A stretch of DNA of 64,000 nucleotides from Christensenella sp. UBA4675 (lineage in GTDB: Bacteria; Bacillota; Clostridia; Christensenellales; Borkfalkiaceae): contig DHLF01000001.1 of assembly GCA_002405165.1 (NCBI GenBank), positions 1 to 64,000 of the forward strand, read 5' to 3'. The position numbers and the translations under genes were made by a program. Shown here one piece after another: positions 27,401 through 34,384 of this stretch (its first letter is position 1; the number at the start of each line of letters is the position of its first letter). The notes under the pieces were generated by a model. It searched no databases and was not told where the DNA came from. It saw only the letters and a program-made list of their open reading frames with translations.

Positions 27401-27781
27401 GTTACTAATAATACGCAAGGCTGGTATTTAAACTTCAACGTAGAAATATCAGTTCCTAATTCGAAAGGAGATCAGGTTCAAACATACGCAGTGGCATACA
27501 ATGTAGGGCATATGGTTAAATCTTATGCGTTTATAAGTAAAAAAGAGGGAAGTGTTTATAAAACCGTAGTAGAAGTTGCCATACCTTATATTAGTACGGA
27601 AACTTTAACCGGAAAAGAAGCATCTATTAAGTTAGGGTTGGCTTGTCGCCCGGGTAGTGAAGTTGCTATAGGTATTAACGGTGGTACTGATTCCGATTGG
27701 TGGACCGGTCCTAACCACGCTTACAATAATCCGCTTACTGTTAATAAAAACGGTATCGATGCTTCTAGTATAATTAAATAA
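24467..27781 (+). CDS. Large secreted lipoprotein: Ser-rich linker, repeat domains, SGNH/GDSL hydrolase, CBM9-like C-terminus
   Basis: The start is TTG 24467, eight bases after AAGGAGGT. The 1104-residue product has a lipoprotein signal (lipobox IIAC, residues about 20-23) and a Ser/Pro/Lys low-complexity linker to about residue 88. Three bacterial beta repeats with GNGNLTA, GNTDFGSVTA and VNNGTISVN follow, to about 340. An SGNH/GDSL esterase domain comes next: ILGDSYTD, FHIGVND and DGLHFNTDGY, giving Ser, Gly-Asn and Asp-His blocks. Two related beta-sandwich modules (about 545-730 and 735-915) each contain FYIDA and a KLGL motif. The C-terminus (about 925-1104) has VVDGKLDDAKW, typical of CBM9/DOMON carbohydrate-binding domains. 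It probably deacetylates or de-esterifies a polysaccharide at the cell surface. Confidence 0.85.
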   Translation: MKSKIKLFIISILALLLAFSIIACDAGTTTSSKFNSSSVTSSSSSSSKLSSSSSSSKPSSSSSSKPASSSSSSEPASSSSSSKPDSSDSSQVQNCTLVLSMVGNGNLTATAGGKNVSSGASIEKGTSVTIKFSPAKEFKTTKLNISELGYVNTYDTTEEQSYTFTMSSDATVQVTFTQIDYAISISGNTDFGSVTADKSRAVSGASVKLTIKPQTNSVLTSLIVDGVEKVSSVSSNTFSFTMPSHNVNITYEFVKYYNITTGAVNNGTISVNKTSVIKGTEITVTAVPDKGYELLEITLSYKVNGQDKTQNLDLNGSSIKFTMPDSDVELTARFTKPDSRELVNYMILGDSYTDTAFWKDFISDFSSVKDAKDIGIGGTVVTQWITGLTSSFEHNNATQDIRIKDKYNVSNFVFHIGVNDIDGGTAKETVVANLKTLFTDYHNAYPQAQIYWVSLSLNTMFASQHTSDYLYVNAEIQKYMNGIDYLTYIDTCSKMFPDNQPVPDWFADGLHFNTDGYNTWSALILDALGYPKATVGDFGKADIYYSSNTFKANSDGTISNTGKVNGEQSLWFSELYEQNVYAEMNVKVNKITNEDEYPKFGLALKSKNNHVFFYIDAGSALTGKYAGLTYRTPVTLNGGFLASQYWNWSVGIGGNSTAVYTGGNYVKLGLLKVGSDLYFYVNDVIVNSVSNLTGMDGKSAIGLTVFNLDVTIKDYSTTTNVQSYIDAINTVASTRFDANSAYNIKGNNITNTTAGGESSAWATGVNHSKFYFETEITLNSVLNSDAAPKAGITVNLQGVGTLLFYIDAINTGSFGTNAWVGYVYRPSGTTEWNWAKANATYVRGLQYTSSKYAKLGLYKNGSRFIFTVNGNAVLDTSQFSQFTGQVNVGVMVFNLAYNAKNCGIVLSDKLLDRMFTTRNMADDIVVDGKLDDAKWSNYSSDSIYSSYATDGSGVGFKAMAFMGTNAIYVAYEITSKTYVTNNTQGWYLNFNVEISVPNSKGDQVQTYAVAYNVGHMVKSYAFISKKEGSVYKTVVEVAIPYISTETLTGKEASIKLGLACRPGSEVAIGINGGTDSDWWTGPNHAYNNPLTVNKNGIDASSIIK

Positions 27782-27810
27782 TCATAAAGCATTAAAACAT
27801 TTTGCTTTAA

Positions 27811-27847
27811 AATAACGGCTTTGGAAACAAAGTCGTTATTTTTTTTC
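27811..27847 (+). terminator. Rho-independent terminator after the SGNH lipoprotein
   Basis: AATAACG-CTTTG and CAAAG-CGTTATT pair around GAAA with one G/T mismatch, then a T run. Confidence 0.85.
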
Positions 27848-27978
27848 ATTAAAGCCAAAGTAATTAAAATAAACTAATTATAAAAACAATAGTTATAATA
27901 AAAAATTTATATAGTTAAAATTTACAAGAAAATTGTTGCTATAAATTTTTAAGAGCATATAAAAGCACAAATTTATAA

Positions 27979-28011
27979 TAAAAATAACGACAGTAAAAAT
28001 TTACTGCCGTT
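27979..28011 (-). terminator. Terminator of the small YjzC-like gene
   Basis: On the minus strand AACGGCAGTAAA pairs with TTTACTGTCGTT (one wobble) and is followed by a T-rich run, just after the stop codon at 28021. Confidence 0.7.
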
Positions 28012-28020
28012 AAAATTAAA

Positions 28021-28176
28021 TTAGTCGTCTAATTCGTAGTAGTATTCGCTAGATTGCGTAGGTGGAAGTCTGTTTCCTTCTTCGCAAGAAATAACGTCTA
28101 ACGTTCTGCCGTTAGCGTCTACTACTCTGTACTGACAACTGCATGGGGCAATATCGCCCGGATTAAATTTTCTCAT
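28021..28176 (-). CDS. YjzC-like small cysteine-containing protein (51 aa)
   Basis: A short minus-strand frame runs from ATG at 28174-28176 to TAA at 28021-28023. AAAGGAGT lies just upstream of the start, and a terminator follows, so this is a complete monocistronic unit. The product begins MRKFNPGDIAPCSCQYR, which matches the FxPGDxAPxxGxY pattern of the Bacillus YjzC family, and continues with a third cysteine (VISCEEG) and an acidic Tyr-rich C-terminus. The CSC pair and the third Cys could bind metal. Function of the family is unknown to me. Confidence 0.75.
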   Translation of the reverse strand: MRKFNPGDIAPCSCQYRVVDANGRTLDVISCEEGNRLPPTQSSEYYYELDD

Positions 28177-28352
28177 AATACTCCTTTATCATTGCTGACG
28201 ATATTATTATGTGTCAATTATATAAAAAAATTCTAAAAAAATTAAAATACAAAAAAATTGTTTAAAAGTAGATAATTATAAGCGTATTTAATTTATCAGA
28301 AATATATTTTTTTAAAAAAATAATTTTTTTTAGAAAATATTTGTAAAAATCG

Positions 28353-28381
28353 TTGACAAAATCAAAAGAATATTATATTAT
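28353..28381 (+). promoter_or_regulatory. Sigma-A promoter of the tRNA cluster
   Basis: TTGACA at 28353-28358, a 17-bp spacer and TATTAT at 28376-28381, 19 bp before the first tRNA. Confidence 0.75.
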
Positions 28382-28400
28382 ATACTAGCATTGTGAGTAG

Positions 28401-28477
28401 CGGGGTGTAGCGCAGTTTGGTAGCGCACGTGGTTTGGGACCATGGGGTCGGGAGTTCGAGTCTCTTCACCCCGACCA
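28401..28477 (+). tRNA. tRNA-Pro (TGG)
   Basis: Acceptor CGGGGTG pairs with CACCCCG, discriminator A, encoded CCA. The anticodon loop reads TTTGGGA with anticodon TGG. First of six closely spaced tRNA genes. Confidence 0.95.
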
Positions 28478-28500
28478 AATACATACACCTTTATATATAA

Positions 28501-28577
28501 GGGCCTTTAGCTCAGTTGGTTAGAGCGGTCGGCTCATAACCGATTGGTCCGCGGTTCGAGTCCGTGAAGGCCCACCA
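28501..28577 (+). tRNA. tRNA with CAT anticodon (elongator Met, or Ile2 read with lysidine)
   Basis: Acceptor GGGCCTT pairs with AAGGCCC, discriminator A, encoded CCA; the anticodon loop CTCATAA gives CAT. The normal first acceptor pair argues against initiator tRNA. The body resembles both clostridial elongator tRNA-Met and tRNA-Ile2, and I cannot separate them by eye. Confidence 0.9.
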
Positions 28578-28605
28578 TTAAAAAACTAAATAGATTAAAT
28601 TTTTT

Positions 28606-28682
28606 GGCCTGGTAGTTCAGTTGGTTAGAACGCTAGCCTGTCACGCTAGAGGTCCGGGGTTCGAATCCCCGTCAGGTCGCCA
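28606..28682 (+). tRNA. tRNA-Asp (GTC)
   Basis: Acceptor GGCCTGG pairs with TCAGGTC with two G-U pairs, discriminator G as expected for Asp, CCA encoded. The loop CTGTCAC gives anticodon GTC. Confidence 0.95.
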
Positions 28683-28712
28683 TTAAAAATTTGGGGAGAT
28701 GTTAAGTCATTT

Positions 28713-28788
28713 GCCTCGGTAGCTCAGTAGGTAGAGCAGGGGACTGAAAATCCCCGTGTCGGTGGTTCGATTCCGCCCCGAGGCACCA
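28713..28788 (+). tRNA. tRNA-Phe (GAA)
   Basis: Acceptor GCCTCGG pairs with CCGAGGC, discriminator A, CCA encoded; the loop CTGAAAA gives anticodon GAA. Confidence 0.95.
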
Positions 28789-28824
28789 TTTTTTTTGCCA
28801 AAAAAAGCTAGGTGTACTCAATTT

Positions 28825-28900
28825 GCTGGTGTAGCTCAATCGGTAGAGCAGCTGATTTGTAATCAGCAGGTTGTGGGTTCGAGTCCAATCACCAGCTCCA
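28825..28900 (+). tRNA. tRNA-Thr (TGT)
   Basis: Acceptor GCTGGTG pairs with CACCAGC, discriminator T, CCA encoded; the loop TTTGTAA gives anticodon TGT. Confidence 0.95.
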
Positions 28901-28915
28901 TTTTTATTTTAATAC

Positions 28916-29000
<85 letters not shown>

Positions 29001-29022
29001 ACTTTGCTTAACGGCAAAGGGT

Positions 29023-29053
29023 AACGCAAGACTAATTGTCTTGCGTTTTTTTG
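29023..29053 (+). terminator. Terminator of the tRNA cluster
   Basis: AACGCAAGAC pairs perfectly with GTCTTGCGTT around a TAATT loop, then a T run. Confidence 0.85.
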
Positions 29054-29357
29054 TGTTAAATTTCCGCCCGCTATGTGGGTGGATTTTTATTTAATTTAAG
29101 TTTAGTAAAATAAGAACCGCATTGATACGAAAAAACTTGTAGGTTATTCATAAAATATATATGAAAATAAGTTTATATAATAAAAATTTTACAGGTTATA
29201 ATTTTGCTTTCTATTTTATTTTTTTGCGAGAAATATAGCAAAAATAATCGTTTTACGGTTTTAATTTAATTCAAGTTTATGGCTTTTATCATCATATGTG
29301 TTTTTATTGTTTTGTTACTAAAAAATTTCTTTTAAAATTTTTTTAAATTATTTTAGT
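29054..29357. other. AT-rich gap without a supported gene
   Basis: About 300 bp, strongly AT-rich. I see no reading frame with a ribosome site, no strong promoter and no structured RNA here. It may contain unrecognisable 5' parts of the esterase remnant that follows. Confidence 0.5.
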
Positions 29358-29911
29358 AAACAAACTAATAAAAATTTTCAGACGATAATATATTTTCACG
29401 GCGGTGGACTGGAAGCGGGTGATAAACAGGATAGAAACGTAGTAGAAATTGCTAATTCCTTTGTAAGTTTGGGTTACTTATTTGTTGCGATGAATTATAG
29501 TTTATATCCAAACGCTATATGTCCTGAATTTATTTATGAAAGTGCAAACGCAGTAGCTTTTGTAGAGGTTCATCTTAAAAGTTGGGGCGGAAACGGAGAA
29601 ATTATTTCTTGCGTAAATCGGCAGGGGCGTATATATCCGTATTGCTGTGTGTTGATAAAAAATATTTATCAAGCATAAAAGTAAATAGTTCAAAAATAGT
29701 GGTTTGGTGTATAGAAAGCGCGCAAATGACCGAGCATTACAACTTTTTAAGAGAAAAAGGTTTAGATTCTCGTTTACAAAGAATAAATGAATTTTCGCCA
29801 TTATATTTTATAAATGAAAATACTTGTTTTTCAAAAATGCTCTTGATATTTTACGATAATGATATTCCTTACTTTTTGTGTTATTTCGTAGAAAATATAC
29901 AATATATATAA
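29358..29911 (+). pseudogene. Remnant of an alpha/beta hydrolase (esterase/lipase) gene
   Basis: Two frames together encode fragments of an alpha/beta hydrolase. The first has IIYFHGGGLEAGDKQ (the oxyanion HGGG motif) and GYLFVAMNYSLYP. The second, starting near 29600, has KSAGAYISVLL, where the nucleophile Ser motif GxSxG has become KSAGA or has been lost at the frameshift. No start codon with a ribosome site is found before HGGG, so the N-terminus is missing, and a one-base shift near 29600 breaks the middle. It is probably non-functional. Confidence 0.7.
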
Positions 29912-29951
29912 TAAAAAAAATGAATTCTAATAAAAAAATTTAAAAAAAATA

Positions 29952-29980
29952 ATGACATAAGCTTACAAAAGTGATATAAT
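29952..29980 (+). promoter_or_regulatory. Probable promoter of gdhA with a 170-nt leader
   Basis: ATGACA at 29952-29957, a 17-bp spacer and TATAAT at 29975-29980. The predicted start lies about 170 bases before the gdhA ATG, leaving a long untranslated leader with no riboswitch class that I recognise. Confidence 0.6.
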
Positions 29981-30155
29981 GTTTAGCGTGGTTTGATAAA
30001 CGATATGTTTTTAAGCAAATTTGCTGTGATTACACTTTTTAAAGGTTTTTTATGGCTATAGGAGATTTTTGCCGATAAAATATAAATCGTCTTTAAAAAC
30101 GCAAACAAAAGCTTATTTTGGCTATGAAATTTAAAAAAATCAAGGAGATATTTTT

Positions 30156-31502
30156 ATGAACAGTTATGCAGAAAGAGTTTTAACGCAGTTAAAACAAAAA
30201 AATCCTAACGAACCGGAATTTCATCAAGCGGCTACCGAGATTTTTGAATCTTTATCACCCGTTTTTGATAAACATCCCGAATTTGAAAAACAAGCATTGT
30301 TAGAAAGATTTACCGAACCTGAAAGAGTAGTAATGTTTAGGGTTCCGTGGGTTGACGATAACGGCAACGTAAAAGTAAATAAAGGTTATAGAGTACAATT
30401 TAACAGCGCAATCGGACCTTACAAGGGCGGTTTAAGATTCCATCCTTCCGTAAATTTAAGTATTATTAAATTCTTAGGATTAGAACAAATTCTTAAAAAC
30501 TCCTTAACAGGACTTCCCATCGGCGGTGGTAAAGGTGGCTCAGACTTTGATCCTAAGGGAAAAAGCGATAACGAAATTATGAGATTTTGTCAAAGCTTTA
30601 TGACCGAATTATGTAAACATATCGGCGCGGATACAGACGTTCCCGCAGGTGATATCGGCGTTGGCGGAAGAGAAATCGGTTATTTATTCGGACAATATAA
30701 AAGAATCAGAAACGAACACGTTGGCGTTTTAACCGGAAGAGGTTTAACTTACGGCGGTTCTCTTGCAAGAAAAGAAGCTACGGGTTACGGACTCGCTTAT
30801 ATTACCGACGAATTTTTGAAATGCAATAAAGATTCTTATAAAGGAAAGACTGTTGTTATATCTGGTTCGGGTAACGTTGCAATTTACGCATGCGAAAAAG
30901 TTCAAGCTTTGGGCGGAAAAGTAGTTGCTTTAAGCGATAGTAACGGATATATTTACGATAAAAACGGAATTCAACTCGACGTTGTTAAACAAATTAAAGA
31001 AGTTGAAAGAGCAAGAATTAAAGAATACGCTAACAGAGTTAAAGGCGCTGAATATCACGAAGATACCAACGGAAGCAAAGGAATTTGGAGCATTAAATGC
31101 GATATAGCTCATCCTTGCGCAACTCAAAACGAGCTTAACTTAGAAAGCGCAAAGCTTTTAATTGCTAACGGATGTAAAGTTGTAGCGGAAGGCGCAAATA
31201 TGCCTACCACTTTGGATGCGACTAACGCTTTCTTAGACGCAAAAGTTACTTTCCTTCCCGGAAAAGCCGCTAACGCAGGCGGAGTTGCTACTAGCGCACT
31301 CGAAATGGCTCAATCTAGTCAACGTTTATTCTGGACTTTTGAAGAAGTAGATAAAAAACTTCACGATATTATGGTAAATATTTTCCACAATATCAAAAAA
31401 GCCGCAGAAGATTACGGATTTGACGGTAATTACGTAATGGGCGCGAACATCGCAGGATTTATGAAAGTTGCTCAAGCAATGATAGATATGGGCGTTTGCT
31501 AA
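30156..31502 (+). CDS. gdhA: NADP-specific glutamate dehydrogenase
   Basis: A 448-residue hexameric-type glutamate dehydrogenase that links ammonia and 2-oxoglutarate to glutamate. It has YKGGLRFHPSVN with the catalytic-site Lys and the substrate lysine region LPIGGGKGGSDFDPKG. DVPAGDIGVGGREIGY and the nucleotide-binding GSGNVAIYACEK follow. The length and the KGGLRFHPSVN form match the short NADP-dependent bacterial enzymes. It supplies the glutamate used by transaminases such as IlvE in this window. AAGGAG precedes ATG 30156, and a perfect terminator follows at 31512-31541. Confidence 0.95.
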   Translation: MNSYAERVLTQLKQKNPNEPEFHQAATEIFESLSPVFDKHPEFEKQALLERFTEPERVVMFRVPWVDDNGNVKVNKGYRVQFNSAIGPYKGGLRFHPSVNLSIIKFLGLEQILKNSLTGLPIGGGKGGSDFDPKGKSDNEIMRFCQSFMTELCKHIGADTDVPAGDIGVGGREIGYLFGQYKRIRNEHVGVLTGRGLTYGGSLARKEATGYGLAYITDEFLKCNKDSYKGKTVVISGSGNVAIYACEKVQALGGKVVALSDSNGYIYDKNGIQLDVVKQIKEVERARIKEYANRVKGAEYHEDTNGSKGIWSIKCDIAHPCATQNELNLESAKLLIANGCKVVAEGANMPTTLDATNAFLDAKVTFLPGKAANAGGVATSALEMAQSSQRLFWTFEEVDKKLHDIMVNIFHNIKKAAEDYGFDGNYVMGANIAGFMKVAQAMIDMGVC

Positions 31503-31511
31503 AATTATTTT

Positions 31512-31541
31512 AAAGCGACAGCAAAAGCTGTCGCTTTTTTT
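31512..31541 (+). terminator. Terminator after gdhA
   Basis: AAAGCGACAGC pairs perfectly with GCTGTCGCTTT around AAAA, then a T run. Confidence 0.9.
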
Positions 31542-31563
31542 ATCAAAAAAATTATTATTTAAG

Positions 31564-31591
31564 TTGAAAAACGGTAATTTTTTGATATAAT
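31564..31591 (+). promoter_or_regulatory. Probable promoter of deoD
   Basis: TTGAAA at 31564-31569 and TATAAT at 31586-31591 with 16-bp spacing. Confidence 0.6.
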
Positions 31592-31619
31592 ATTATTAGT
31601 AAATTTAAAGGAGATAACA

Positions 31620-32336
31620 ATGCTTTTACCAACACCACACATTTCGGCAAAAAAAGGCGACTTTGCAAAAACGGTAATAATGCCGGGCGACCCTTATAGG
31701 GCAAAATATATTGCGGAAAACTACTTAACTGATTATAAAATAGTTTCGGACGTAAGAGGTATTCAAGCGTATACGGGAAAATATAAAGGAAAAGAAATTT
31801 CGGTTATGGCAAGCGGAATGGGTTGTCCTTCTATCGGAATTTATAGTTACGAACTTTTCGTCGGGTACGGCGTAGAAAATATCGTAAGGGTAGGTACTTG
31901 CGGGGCATTTTCGGAAGATTTAAAAATAGGCGACATAGTTATAGCTATGGGCGCTTGTTACGACTCGGGGTTTTTTAATCAATATAGATTAAACGGAGTA
32001 TTTTCACCCGTTTGTGATTACTCGCTACTGGAAAAAACCGTAGAAACGGCAAAAGAAAGCGGAATTAAAGTAGCGGTAGGCAATGTTTTTACAAGCGACT
32101 CTTTTTATGGCGAATCTCACCCTGATAACAAAAAGTGGGGAGAAATGGGCGTTTTGGCAAGCGAAATGGAAACGGCAGGTCTTTATATGAACGCTTGTTA
32201 TACTCATAAAAAAGCCTTAACCATTCTTACGGTTGCTGACCATTTGTTTAAAGAAGGCGGAATGACTTCCGAGCAAAGGGAAAAATCTTTAAACGATATG
32301 ATAAAACTTGCCTTAGAAGCTTCGTTAAAATTTTAA
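31620..32336 (+). CDS. deoD: Purine nucleoside phosphorylase, DeoD type
   Basis: A 238-residue hexameric purine nucleoside phosphorylase. It has the phosphate-binding MPGDPYRAKYIAE and the conserved GMGCPSIGIYSYEL and RVGTCGAF; SEMETAGLYM and the catalytic TVADHLF follow. It cleaves purine (deoxy)nucleosides to free base and (deoxy)ribose-1-phosphate. DeoB and DeoC at 39.6-41.4 kb can carry the deoxyribose on to glyceraldehyde-3-phosphate and acetaldehyde. AAAGGAGATAAC precedes ATG 31620. The gene is followed by a long palindromic terminator. Confidence 0.93.
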   Translation: MLLPTPHISAKKGDFAKTVIMPGDPYRAKYIAENYLTDYKIVSDVRGIQAYTGKYKGKEISVMASGMGCPSIGIYSYELFVGYGVENIVRVGTCGAFSEDLKIGDIVIAMGACYDSGFFNQYRLNGVFSPVCDYSLLEKTVETAKESGIKVAVGNVFTSDSFYGESHPDNKKWGEMGVLASEMETAGLYMNACYTHKKALTILTVADHLFKEGGMTSEQREKSLNDMIKLALEASLKF

Positions 32337-32404
32337 CTGTATTTATTAAATTAAAACTCTATTTAAAAATTATTCAATCTTGAATTTTTAAAGTTAAAAT
32401 ACAT

Positions 32405-32442
32405 CTATCCCCGTTGTTTAAACAACGGGGATAGTTTAATTT
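32405..32442. terminator. Palindromic terminator between deoD and the XRE regulator
   Basis: CTATCCCCGTTGTTT pairs perfectly with AAACAACGGGGATAG, followed by TTTAATTT; it lies between convergent genes. Confidence 0.8.
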
Positions 32443-32455
32443 ATTAAAAATATGT

Positions 32456-33067
32456 TTATTTATTTCTTTTAGACGTTTTAATAAGTATATGCCATAAAAT
32501 AGCCGCAACTTGTAAAGGAATACCTAAAAAATAAATATACCAAATATTATAGCCTGTGTTTAATAAAAATTGTAAATGGAAACAAGAAATTAGCGACCAA
32601 ACTATTAAAGACACAATAAAACATATCAAAGTTTTTTTACCCCATATACAATTAAAAATTAAAAGTAAAACGCAAGATAGAGGAATAGCCCATATAAAAA
32701 TAGGCCAATTAAGTTTATTGTTAAAAAATTTCCCCGTAATAAAAAGTACGGTTGCAATAAGCCATATAGCGGAAATTGACAAACAAGTTATTATTATTTT
32801 ATTTGCTTTAATTTGTCCCTGCTTTTTTTTGTCACTTATTTGTTGTTCATCTAATGTGTTTTCAGATAGCAGGCTATCTATGCTTATTTGAAAAAGCTCT
32901 GATATTTTTACAAGTACCTCTATGTCAGGACTTGCTTCTCCGCGTTCCCATTTTGATATAGATTTATCGGAATATGCTAGCTCTTCCGCCAACTCTTGTT
33001 GTGTCATATCGTTTTGTTTTCTAAGTAGAGAAATATTATTTCCTATTATTTCTTTTAATTCTTTCAT
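32456..33067 (-). CDS. Membrane-bound XRE-family transcriptional regulator
   Basis: A 203-residue protein. Residues about 8-62 are an XRE helix-turn-helix (MTQQELAEELAYSDKSISKWE), followed by a Gln/Lys-rich linker and then four or five hydrophobic segments up to the C-terminus. This layout is that of the membrane-integrated XRE regulators seen in Bacillota, where the membrane part presumably senses a signal. It is divergent from the GT8/PlsC genes across a 381-bp intergenic region that holds repeated GTAGAG elements, so those genes are plausible targets. AGAAAAAAATG is a weak start context. Confidence 0.82.
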   Translation of the reverse strand: MKELKEIIGNNISLLRKQNDMTQQELAEELAYSDKSISKWERGEASPDIEVLVKISELFQISIDSLLSENTLDEQQISDKKKQGQIKANKIIITCLSISAIWLIATVLFITGKFFNNKLNWPIFIWAIPLSCVLLLIFNCIWGKKTLICFIVSLIVWSLISCFHLQFLLNTGYNIWYIYFLGIPLQVAAILWHILIKTSKRNK

Positions 33068-33238
33068 TTTTTTCTCTTTTTTTAAATTATAATAGTATCT
33101 TTTTAATTTTTATGGGTAAACGTTATTTTTCAGTATATAAGGTAAGAATATAAAAAAATAAACCTTTTTGATTATTATATGTTTATTATACTATTATTTT
33201 TTAAAAAAAACAAGCTGAAAACTAAAAAATTCTCTTAT

Positions 33239-33338
33239 TAGTAGAGAAAAAATATTTCGAATATACTTAAAGTAGAGTTCATTCTACTCTTGAAATTTAT
33301 TCTATCAAATGGTAGAGAGTTTAAAATTATAGTAGAGA
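33239..33338. repeat. Four GTAGAG elements (plus one partial inverted copy) upstream of the GT8 promoter
   Basis: GTAGAG occurs at 33241-33246, 33272-33277, 33312-33317 and 33332-33337, with CTACTC (an inverted, offset form) at 33284-33289. The starts are 31, 40 and 20 bp apart, near whole helical turns, and the last lies just before the -35 box. Candidate binding sites for a regulator, possibly the divergent XRE protein. The rest of the 33068-33448 gap is AT-rich. Confidence 0.5.
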
Positions 33339-33346
33339 AGAAATAG

Positions 33347-33375
33347 TTGAATTTTTTTTTATCTTAAAATATAAT
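33347..33375 (+). promoter_or_regulatory. Probable promoter of the GT8-PlsC-CrtO-HMA run
   Basis: TTGAAT at 33347-33352, a 17-bp spacer and TATAAT at 33370-33375. The GTAGAG elements end ten bases before the -35 box. Confidence 0.65.
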
Positions 33376-33448
33376 AAAAAATGAAAATGGGTTTAAGAGA
33401 TTTTGTTAAAATTTATTTGCCCGTTATTTTTTAAAAGGAGTTTATACA

Positions 33449-34384
33449 ATGAGTAAACAAACGATAAATATTGCTTATACCGTAGACGATAAATATGTGG
33501 ATATAATGGGCGTTTCCATTTATTCGCTTAAAAAAAATCGTTCAAAAAATTTTATATATAATATATATGTATTATATAAAGACGGGACAATTTCAGAAGA
33601 AAACAAAAAAAGAGTTTTATCCTTATCAGAAAAAGATTTTAATATTCATTTTGTTGACGTTAGTAAATATCTAAAAATGTTGGAAGGAAAATTAAAAACA
33701 AGAGATTATTATTCTATAACAACTTATTACAGATTATTTATACCGCTAATTTTCCCCGATATCAATAAAATGCTGTATTTGGATAGCGATACCTTGATTT
33801 TAGGTGACGTGTCACAGCTATATAACACCGAACTTGGAGAAAATTATTTAGCGGGAGCTACAGATGAAGCTATTTTAGCTATACCGATATTCCAAAAATA
33901 TGTTGAAGAAGTTGTCGGGGTCGATAAATATCAAGATTATTTTAATGCAGGCGTCATTTTAATGAATATTAAAAAGTTCAGAGAAGACAAATTGTTTGAT
34001 AAATTTGTAGACTTAAATGATAAGTATTATTTTATTGTTGCGCAAGACCAAGACTTATTAAATGTTTTATGTAGAAATAAAGTACATTACTTTGATCATA
34101 GTTGGAATAAAAATCCTACCGAAATTACAAAGCCGTCATCACTAAATTTAATACATTATCATTTAACAATGAAACCATGGCATTATGACGGAATAATGTA
34201 TTCGGACGATTTTTGGTCTTATGCAAACGAAACTGATTTTTATGATAATATTTTAAAAGAAAAACAAAATTTTAGTGAAGAAGATAAGAAAAAAGACGAA
34301 GCTACCACACCTTTGCTTTTTGAAAAAGCGCAAAAAGAAATTGATAACATAAATAATTATAAAAGGAAGTTTTTAATTAAATAA
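33449..34384 (+). CDS. Glycosyltransferase family 8 protein
   Basis: A 311-residue GT-A glycosyltransferase of family 8. The N-terminus IAYTVDDKYV matches the nucleotide-sugar contact region, YLDSDTLILGDV carries the DxD metal motif at about residues 110-115, and YFNAGVILMN and HYHLTMKPWHY follow in family order. It transfers a hexose, probably glucose or galactose, from a UDP-sugar; the acceptor is unknown. AAAAGGAG lies before ATG 33449. The last base of its stop overlaps the next start. Next to PlsC- and CrtO-like acyltransferases, a glycolipid is a reasonable inferred product. Confidence 0.88.
   Translation: MSKQTINIAYTVDDKYVDIMGVSIYSLKKNRSKNFIYNIYVLYKDGTISEENKKRVLSLSEKDFNIHFVDVSKYLKMLEGKLKTRDYYSITTYYRLFIPLIFPDINKMLYLDSDTLILGDVSQLYNTELGENYLAGATDEAILAIPIFQKYVEEVVGVDKYQDYFNAGVILMNIKKFREDKLFDKFVDLNDKYYFIVAQDQDLLNVLCRNKVHYFDHSWNKNPTEITKPSSLNLIHYHLTMKPWHYDGIMYSDDFWSYANETDFYDNILKEKQNFSEEDKKKDEATTPLLFEKAQKEIDNINNYKRKFLIK

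Noticed and set aside
28501..28577. Initiator tRNA-Met
   Set aside because: The first acceptor base pair is a normal G-C; initiator tRNAs lack a normal first pair.
29981..30155. A glutamine-type (glnA) riboswitch in the gdhA leader
   Set aside because: I could not find the conserved motif pattern of that class, so only an unexplained leader is reported.
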